Shown here in pieces: positions 56,729-64,000 of a stretch of DNA of 64,000 bases. Below the pieces are notes generated by a model, which was not told the DNA's origin, did no database searches, and saw only the letters and a program-made list of their open reading frames with translations. Numbering within the stretch: the stretch's first letter is position 1; each line of letters starts with the position of its first letter. Made by a program: the position numbers and the translations under genes. Source of the stretch: Elymus sibiricus (lineage: Eukaryota > Streptophyta > Magnoliopsida > Poales > Poaceae); NCBI GenBank assembly GCA_039707655.1, contig CM077664.1, forward strand, positions 201,246,195-201,310,194. The letters run 5' to 3'.

Positions 56729-58272
56729 TGCTACTTGTGAGCTGCATTGGGATTTTTCCCGAAGAGGAAGGGTGAAGCAGTACAGTAGAGATAAATATTT
56801 CCCTTAGTGAGAACCAAGGTTTATCGAACCAAAAGGAGAACCACGCAAATCTTAGTGAACAACACCTGCAAACACAAAAGCAAATACTTGCACCCAACGT
56901 GGGCAAGAGGGTTGTCGATCCCCTTGAACTCGTTACTTGCAAGGATCAAATCTTGTATAGGTAGATAGATAAATTACAAAACAAAATAAAAGTAAATAAA
57001 GTGCAGCAAGGTATTTTTGTTTTTTATAATATGATTAAAGTAGACCCGGGGGCCATAGTTTTCACTAGAGGCTTCTCTCTCCAACACATAGCATACGGTG
57101 GGTAAACAATTTACTGTTGGGCAATTAATAGAAAAGCGCATAGTTATGACGTATTCATGGCAATGATCATGTATATAGGCATCACGTCCGTGACAAGTAG
57201 ACCGACTCTTGCCTGCATCTACTACTATTACTCCACCAATCAACCGCTATCCAGCTTGCATCTATGGTATTAAGTTCATGACAAACAGAGTAACGCCTTA
57301 AGCAAGATGACATGATTTAGACAAAGTAAACTCAAGCAATATGATTAAACCCCATCATTTTACCCTTAATAGCAACAATATAATACGTGCCTCGCTCCCC
57401 CTTCTGTCACTGGGTGAGGACACTGCAAGATTGAACCCATTACAAAGCACCTCTCCCACTGAAGATAAATCAATTTAGTTGGCCAAACCAAACGGATAGA
57501 TTGGAGAGAAATACAAAGCTATAGCAATCATGCATAATAAAGTTCAGAAAAAGACTCAATTACTTTTAATGAATAATCTGATCATAAACCCACAATTCAT
57601 CGGATCCAAACAAACACACCGCAAAAGAAGATTACATCGGATAGAACTCCAAGAAGATCGAGGAGAACATTGTAGTGAAGATCAAAGAGAGGGAAGAAGC
57701 CATCTAGCTACTAGCTATGGACCCGTAGGTCTGTGGTGAACTACTCATGCATCATCGGTAGGGCAGTAAGGTTGATGTAGAAGCCCTCCATGATCGATTC
57801 CCCCTTCGACAGACTACCGGAAAAGGCCTCCAGATGGGATCGCGGAAGAACAGAAGCTTGCGGCGGCAGAAAAGTTATTTTGAGTGGCTCTTTGTTGGTT
57901 TGGGAATATTTGCGAATTTATAGAGGTGGAATTAGATCAAAAGGAGCTACATGGGGCCCACGAGCTTAGGGGGCGCCCTGTGAGCTCGTGGCTCTCCCGT
58001 AGGTCTTCCGGCCTCCCCCCGAACCTTCTAGGGTCCCTTCTGGTCCATAAAAAATCATTTTAAAGGTTTTATTCTGTTTGGACTTCGTTTGGTATTGATT
58101 TTCTGAAAAGCTAAAAACAAGCAAAAAACAGGAGCTAGCACTGGGCACTGGGTTAATAGGTGAGTCCCAAAAAATGATATAAAATAGCATAAAAATGTAA
58201 ATTAAGCATCCAAGATTGATAATATAATAGTATGAAACAATCAACAATTATATATACGTTGGAGACGTATCA
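56729..58272 (-). repeat. 5' LTR (1544 bp)
   Basis: Plus strand begins TGCTACTTGTGAGCTGCA and ends GGAGACGTATCA. Confidence 0.87.
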
Positions 58273-59821
58273 CCTAACCATAGACATGAGTTGTCATTTG
58301 ATAACGGGATCACATCATTAGGAGAATGATGTGATGGACAGACCCAACCATAAGCTTAGCATCAGATCGTATCACTTAGTTTATTTGCTACAGCTTTCTT
58401 CATGTCAAGTATCTGTTCCTTAGACCATGAGATCATGCCACTCCCGAATGCCGGAAGAATACTTTGTGGGTTATCAAACGCCACTTCGTAACTAGGTGAT
58501 CATAAAGGTGCTCTACAGGTATCTCGGAAAGTGTTTGTTGGGTTGCATGGATTGAGACTGGGATTTGTCGCTCCGTGTGACGGAGAGATATCTCTGGGCC
58601 CTCTCGGTAATACAACATCATGAATAGCTTGCAAGCATGTGAGTAATGAGTTTAGTCACGGGGATCTTGTATTACGGACTGAGTAAAGAGACTTACCGGT
58701 AACGAGATCGAACTAGGTATGGCGATACCAACGATCGAATCTCGGTCAAGTAACATATCGCCGGACAAAGGGAATTGTATACGGGATTAACTGAATCCTT
58801 GACATTGTGGTTCAAACCGATAAAGATCTTCGTTGAATATGTAGGAGTCAATATGGGCATCCAGGCCCCGCTATTGATTATTGACCGGAGAGGTGTCTCG
58901 GTCATGTCTACATGTTCTCGGACCTGTAGGGTCACACACTTAACGTTTGGTAACGCTAGGGTAGTATTGGGATATTCATATGGTGAGTCCAAAAGTAGTT
59001 CGGAGTCCCATATGGGATCAGGGACATCACGAGGAGCTCCGAAATGGTCTGGAGGTAAAGATTTATATATGGAAAGTCATATTCATGGTTCCGAAAAATG
59101 TTCGGGATTTTTCGGTATTGTACCTGGAAGGTTCTAGAAGGTTCCGGAGTGGGGCCCACCTGCATGGGGGGACCCACATGGACGTGGGTAGTGGGTCAAG
59201 GCCCCACACCCCTGGTCTAGGCGCACCAAGACCCCACCTAAAAGGAATAGGATCATATCCCGAAAGGATAAGATTAAGATCCCTAAAAAGGGGGGATAGC
59301 GATCGGTGGGGAAGGAAAGGAGGGATTTCCTTCCTCCCCCCTTGGCCAATGACCCTAGGGACTTTGAGGGCAAGCCACCAGCCCCCTCCACGCCTATATA
59401 AAGGTGGGGGGGCGTAGGGGGCAGCCACGCTTCCACCCTTGGCCGCCTCTCCCTCCCGTTACTCCTCCTCCTCCGCGTAGCGCTTGCGAAGCCCTGCCGG
59501 TGTTCCGCTGCCACAACCACCACCACGCCGTCGTGCTGGCCTAGATCCCATCTACCTCTCCACCCTCCCTTGCTGGATCAAGAAGACGGAGACGTCACTG
59601 AGCCGTACCTGTGCACATCTCGCAGGTAACGTCCGTTCGGTGCTGGATCGGATTGGATCATGAAGGGAGTACGACTAGGCCAACCATGATCTCTAGATCA
59701 TTAACGCTTTCGGTCTACAAGGGTATGTGGACCCTCCCCCTCTCGTTGTTAGCATCTACATAGAATATATCTTGGGTGTTTCATAGGAATTTTTTTGTTT
59801 TCCATGCAACGTTCCCCATCA
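58273..59821 (+). repeat. BARE/Angela/WIS-like Copia LTR, 5' end missing
   Basis: Recognised from GATAACGGGATCACATCATT, the GGTATCTCGGAAAGTGT and GTATGACGGAGAG-like phrases and the end GCAACGTTCCCCATCA. TATATAA at about 59395-59401. The first few hundred bases are absent because the neighbouring Athila-like element inserted at 58273. No primer site follows 59821, so this is a 3' or solo LTR. Family recognition is from memory. Confidence 0.75.
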
Positions 59822-60111
59822 CCTACTTCCTGTGTATACTTGCAAACACATTAGTCTCTTAACTATTTGGTCCAACAATCTCCAAAACTCTCTAGGGGGG
59901 ACTAGATGCACCAACAGGGTAAAAGCTAGGGTTTGAAGCGAAGCGGAGAGGAGAGGAGAGAGTGGAGAGAGAGTGAGGTCCGAACAAGGTTTTGTTGGGC
60001 TTGGGATGGGTCTGGGGTGCTGAGCCAACATGGCAGATATGTTCGGCATCCCCCCCCCTATGGACTATTTTTTTGGGGCAGTCCATACATTTTGCCCAAT
60101 TTTGGGGGCGC
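59822..60111. other. Unassigned sequence left of the hAT element
   Basis: Contains a purine-rich stretch (59938-59985). Together with 61227-61370 it forms the interrupted target of the hAT element. No gene supported. Confidence 0.35.
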
Positions 60112-60119
60112 CCGTTGGG

Positions 60120-61218
60120 CAGGCCCGGCCCTGAGGGGGGGGGGGGCGAACGGGGCGGCCGCCCCGGGCCCCCGACACCGAGGGGCCCCAGATGTGCTCT
60201 GCCTTCTTTACTTGCCATCTACGGAGGACGGTTGTTGATCCCAGGATCTCCATCGAGGCCCAGGCGCCCAACGCATATCGTAAATCACAGTGACGGCGAC
60301 GATTGATTGCACGATCTCCCAAATTTTACATCGGTTGATGCTGCGTTCCCCCAGTTGTGGATACACCTATGGCGCCAGATGCACGCTGGCTGCAGTCAGG
60401 TATCTTGTTGTCGCTGCGGCGTCTCCAACACGCCCTCCGGTGGGACGGAACAGTACACCGCGCCGTAGGTCTTCGGCGATCTTTCGCGCTCATCAAACTA
60501 CCTCTGTCAGAAGCAGGTGTCGTGGTTGCGCATGGCGTGATGATAGCTTAGACCTTAGATGGACATGGTGAAAGCCATGGTTGTCTTGTGTATCGGCTTC
60601 ACTCCTCGGAGCCTGACGAGAAGGCTTGTGGATCAGTGGATGGCTTGAGGGCTCAGTATGATCGTAGGGGACGAGTACTACATATGTGCTGCATCCAGGT
60701 ATATAAAACTCTCAAGACGAGCAAAGTTTCATAGATTTTTTGCATTCAGCCTTTTGGCCAAATTAAATAAATTGCCTAAGGAAAGATGGTTTTGTGTTCA
60801 TGCAATCTGAAATTACTTTCAATTTATTTTTGAGAAGTCATCAACAAGATGTGAAAACATAGACAAGTATGCTATACAATTCAATCTTAGTGTAGAGTTC
60901 GTGGTTAATTTAATTGGGTTAATTAGGACCATAATAATAAAGTAAGAAAAGAAGAGGATGATGTTGTAAACTAACACAGATGGATTCACGGATCAATGGA
61001 GGTTAGTGTCCAAACAATTTTCTTATAGAAAACATTAGTGATTCCTACTTCATATTTTGAATATAATGTCGTGCAAGCAAAAAAGAAAATCAAGCTTGTA
61101 CAAAGTTTATGCCAAGAGAAGCTTTTCAAAGCTGAATTTTGTTTATTTTGATGTTCATATTTAGAGGCCTCATGTTGTCCTTTCGCCCCGGGCTCCCGAA
61201 ATCTCAGGACCGGCCCTG
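60120..61218. mobile_element. Non-autonomous hAT transposon (1099 bp)
   Basis: Terminal inverted repeats CAGGCCCGGCCCTGAGG (60120) and, on the complement, CAGGGCCGGTCCTGAGA (ending 61218). A perfect 8-bp target duplication CCGTTGGG lies at 60112-60119 and 61219-61226. No hAT transposase domain is encoded; the short open frames inside look accidental. Confidence 0.92.
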
Positions 61219-61226
61219 CCGTTGGG

Positions 61227-61889
61227 TGAACGTTTCTGTGTCCGGACTGTCTGCCCGGGCATATAGGGGAAATGGGTTTTGCCCTCGCCCTTGGATATGC
61301 CCTCACATCCCAAATCCAGGCAGCCCCATCCACCATCGTTCTAATCGCCATGTTCAAACCAGAACATAGATGATGGATGAGAGCTAATCTTGATCTGGCT
61401 TATTGGAAGGGAAGAACACTAAACAAGCCATTAAGGATGCAAAAAACACAATGACTAAGTGGTTCTAGAAGGGAGGTGGAGGGACCAAGCCCCTCTCCCA
61501 TCAGATTATGAATTGGAGTGAAAACAACATGGAACAACAGAGAGCTCTAAAATAGTCAAGAGAGGGGGGGAGGGGGGGGGGGGGTAGACTATTTTAGAGT
61601 TCGGAGACAGTATGCTCGTAATCCCGAACCATATATCAAAAAACATGTGAAACAGCTCTGACATGCTCTGGTGAATCCGAATCGCCAAAAAGAAACCAAA
61701 AAAACACTGTTTTTAGAAACATGAGCAATAGCCTAGACACAAGCATATACGTATTGGGTGTCAAACATATAGTTTGTCTCTGATGAGAGTGCAGTACAAC
61801 CATCCATCAAATTATCTAACCATAAGTTGGTTCATGATTTGGGCTAGAAGAAAAAACCTATAGATGTGCCTACATATGCAAAACTTAAC
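61227..61889. other. Unassigned sequence with a G-rich hairpin
   Basis: No gene seen. A perfect 13-bp inverted repeat, CTCTAAAATAGTC at 61545-61557 and its complement at 61587-61599, encloses a loop made almost wholly of G runs. Confidence 0.5.
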
Positions 61890-62318
61890 GAGAATGGCGT
61901 TTTGGAGGCCGAGCTCCATGGAGGCCTTTATTTTTGAAAAATTCAAATTCAAACTTTTATGTTTCAAAAAATTCTAAAAAAAATATGCGTGTATGTAAGG
62001 ATGTAACCCACATGTGTGTAAAATTTCATGATGAAATACGTTGAAATGCGATTTGTACAAAAAAGACAAATTCATGGCGTGGGAGGATGAATAGTATCAT
62101 GTGTTAAACAGCCCCAGATTTGTCTTTTTTGCACACCCCTCATTTCAACGTATTTTGCCCTGAAAATTTACACACATGTGTGTTATGCCTTCATGTATAT
62201 CTGTACTTTTTTTTTCAGAATTTTTTGAAATGTAAAAATATGAATTTCGATGAAATTTGAATTTTGAATTTTGAATTTGGAGGCCTCCAGTGAGCTCGGT
62301 CACCAAAGGCAATTTCCG
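61890..62318. mobile_element. MULE-type MITE (429 bp) with 9-bp TSD
   Basis: Flanked by a perfect 9-bp duplication AAACTTAAC (61881-61889 and 62319-62327), the Mutator signature. Long terminal inverted repeats: GGAGGCCGAGCTCCATGGAG near the left end and TGACCGAGCTCACTGGAG on the complement of the right. An internal AAAAAAGACAAAT/ATTTGTCTTTTTT palindrome is also present. No coding capacity. Confidence 0.9.
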
Positions 62319-62337
62319 AAACTTAACTAAGAATTTA

Positions 62338-62428
62338 CTTCCTCCGATAAAAAAAATGCCGTGGCTTTAGTCCAGCTTTAGTTTAAATTTGAATTAAAGC
62401 CACGCCATTTTCTTTGGATTGGAGGGAG
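62338..62428. mobile_element. Stowaway MITE (91 bp)
   Basis: Ends CTTCCTCCGAT and, on the complement, CTCCCTCCAAT, with inner palindrome GGCTTTA/TAAAGCC. TA duplications at 62336-62337 and 62429-62430. It lies 10 bp from the MULE MITE. Confidence 0.85.
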
Positions 62429-62614
62429 TAGTCATTTGTATGCTAAAATATTTCTTCATCTAATTTCTACATGTGTACATTTCTTTGAGGACTTCTTTTG
62501 AAGCTTTGAGCTATGGCTTTCGAACGGAACAAGCACGAACACACCGGAGCTAGCGAGTCAAAAGTGGGCACTCATCCGGGAAACGCCTTTTCTCTCTCTT
62601 CATCACTAAGAGAA

Positions 62615-62752
62615 CAGACCGTCGGTCCGTTGGCTAGCCCTGCGGGAGCGCAGGCTGCCCACCCTGGTTCGAGTGCCGAGGGGGTGCTTAGAGATTTTCT
62701 TCTATAAAAATATGCCGCCAAGGGCTAGTCCTGGCTGGTCTCGTTTTTTTTT
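62615..62752 (+). mobile_element. tRNA-derived SINE with 20-bp TSD
   Basis: A 138-bp body with a B-box-like GGTTCGAGTGCC at 62666-62677 and an imperfect A-box near 62631-62642 (TGGCTAGCCCTG), ending in a T-run. The flanks TCTCTTCATCACTAAGAGAA (62595-62614) and TCTCTTCATCACTAAAAGAA (62753-62772) differ at one position, a long target duplication made by target-primed reverse transcription. Pol III would transcribe it; mobilisation needs a LINE in trans. The family is not one I can name. Confidence 0.8.
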
Positions 62753-62772
62753 TCTCTTCATCACTAAAAGAA

Positions 62773-63218
62773 AAGCCTCGATCCCATCAATGACCCTTTT
62801 CCGTAGGGAGCTCGTGAGGAAAGCTCCTCACGTACATCGGCACATGCCTGGCGACGTACCAACAAGTACATCCACAGCACGAGGTTGATTAATTGATTAA
62901 TTAACCAACAATGACTTTGCCGTGATTAGAAAAAAAGAGCACGGACCGGGTATTAGTTAAGCTTATCACGGTACTGAAAAGATAGGGGCCAATATGACAA
63001 ATATTCTCGTGTTGCGTGCACCAAATGATCCGTCTCTCGTGATCGACCGATCTCATTCGAGAAGGAGAGAACAAATTAGGCGTGCCCTTTCAGATTTTCT
63101 ATTTCTAAGGTGGTCTAAATCATATACTATAAGGAAAGATTAAACTCCATCTCAAAAAAGGGGAAAGATTAAACTCCCGGAGTAGTTCACCCAAAAAAAA
63201 AAATCCTGAAGTATTAAG
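62773..63218. other. Unassigned stretch
   Basis: AT-rich, includes a TTGATTAATTGATTAATTAA run at 62884. No gene or element ends found. Confidence 0.3.
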
Positions 63219-64000
63219 AGCATCTACAACCGGACCCATACCCGCCGCAAACGTCCGGGCGGGTTGCCCGGATGAAAAAACGTCACCCAACCAGACGCCC
63301 CATATCTTGCCCAAACGATTTGACTGACCGACACTCCCATACCCGATCCATATTTGGGTGGATATGGGACGTCCGGATGCGGGCTCCATGTTGGATCGGC
63401 CCGCTAGGGCCCACGTCGCCCCCACCGATGCCCCCACAAATACCCCACCCCGTCGGACGAACCCTAGTCAAACCCTCATTTTCTCAATCCACTCCTCTTC
63501 TCCGCTTCCCTCGTCTTCTCCGCTTCGTCCGAAATCCATCCCCTCCACTCCACCATGGCCAAGTCCGGCCAGGACTCCGGCAACGAGCTCGATCCCATGG
63601 ACCGGGACGGTCTCGTCAAGGAGGCGGACGACGGATCTAGCAGCTCCGCACCAGACGAGGAGGAGCTCGTGCTCCGCATCGCCATCCAGCGCTCGCGTGT
63701 GGACACCGGCGAGAGCTCAAGCTCCCGCGCGTCCGCCGCCAGCTCCTCCAAGTCCCACCGGCGGAATGCGGCGTCAACCCTTTCCCTCCGGCGCCAGCAC
63801 TGCCGGGGGCAGCATTGGGTGCTCATGCCCGCGGATCCCATGCAGATGCGCATGCCGGAGTCGGAGGCGAAGGTGGCCCGACGGCCGCGGTGGAGCCTGG
63901 CTCTTCCCGCGAGCGGGCACGCTCCGTCCCCGTCAACCCAGAGGAGGCGCTCCTCTGCGAGGTCATGTGTAGATTGCTGACCACAGCAGAGTCCGACGCG
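63219..64000 (+). pseudogene. GC-rich open frame at the window end, frameshifted, partial
   Basis: After GAGCATCTACAACCGGACCC at about 63220 (a phrase like PIF/Harbinger-type termini) comes a C-rich leader, then ATG at 63555. The frame encodes MAKSGQDSGNELDPMDRDGL followed by an acidic and Ser-rich stretch (SSSSAPDEEELVLRIAIQRS). Near 63780 the coding-like signal moves to another frame (GAHARGSHADAHAGVGGEGG, then NPEEALLCEVMCRLL) and is still open at the window end. A one-base indel would explain this. It may be a Harbinger-associated ORF or a gene fragment; I do not recognise the domain. Confidence 0.4.

Larger units (their letters stand above)
55081..58272 (-). mobile_element. Athila-like element, 5' half
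   Basis: Complete 5' LTR 56729-58272, primer site, intact uncharacterised ORF and about 550 bp of 3' internal region, then truncated at 55081. The LTR end at 58272 is followed by CCTAA and by the inside of a BARE/Angela-like LTR, into which it inserted. Confidence 0.85.

Noticed and set aside
60290..60571. Possible hAT transposase frame
   Set aside because: Too short, no hAT dimerisation or catalytic motif; the element is non-autonomous.

Overview
This is plant nuclear DNA made almost entirely of transposable elements. The mixture fits a large Triticeae grass genome (wheat, Aegilops, barley or relatives): Athila-type Gypsy LTR elements primed by tRNA-Asp, a SIRE/Maximus-like Copia element, a BARE/Angela-like Copia LTR, a CACTA transposon with a 55-bp subterminal array, hAT and MULE elements, Stowaway MITEs and a SINE. 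The organism call is inference from element types; no intact cellular gene, rRNA or tRNA gene was found.

Layout. 1-3300: 3' end of an Athila-like element (+), opening with six tandem hairpin-forming repeats and ending in a complete LTR. 3301-33840: probably the inside and right end of one large CACTA transposon. It holds a degraded coding block, a MULE MITE, a GA-rich ~184-bp array, and two related gene blocks built from tandemly duplicated exons (about 7.2-10.0 kb and 11.3-32.3 kb). The second block has a Transposase_24-like ORF and a coiled-coil last exon. Its last intron carries a 15.8-kb Athila-like element (15856-31702, TSD CCTGC), which itself contains a nearly intact Copia element on the minus strand (19999-28866, TSD CACTT). 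The CACTA ends with a 55-bp array and its terminal inverted repeat at 33840.

33841-58272: a rearranged pile of Athila-like elements sharing one LTR family. In order: a 5' half on +; a 5' half on - joined to it tail to tail; a partial LTR on +; an element on - (42863-54952) that keeps gag and protease but no RT or integrase and contains a 4.16-kb solo LTR (TSD GCAAT); a 128-bp orphan fragment related to the CACTA interior; and a 5' half on -. 58273-59821: BARE/Angela-like LTR missing its 5' end. 59822-64000: low-copy-looking DNA with a 1.1-kb hAT element, a 429-bp MULE MITE, a Stowaway, a SINE, and a GC-rich frameshifted open frame running off the end.

How the parts relate. Only the Copia element approaches coding completeness (gag-PR-IN-RT-RH, one in-frame stop). 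The Athila-like elements are non-autonomous and would need enzymes supplied in trans. Most carry instead an uncharacterised ORF family whose N-terminal part is swapped between copies. The most interesting signals are the covarying hairpin repeats of the Athila-like 3' regions, a run of 30-nt mini-exons in the CACTA gene, paired dyad motifs at an exact 23-bp spacing upstream of the Copia TATA box, and internal copies of the Athila polypurine-tract motif.
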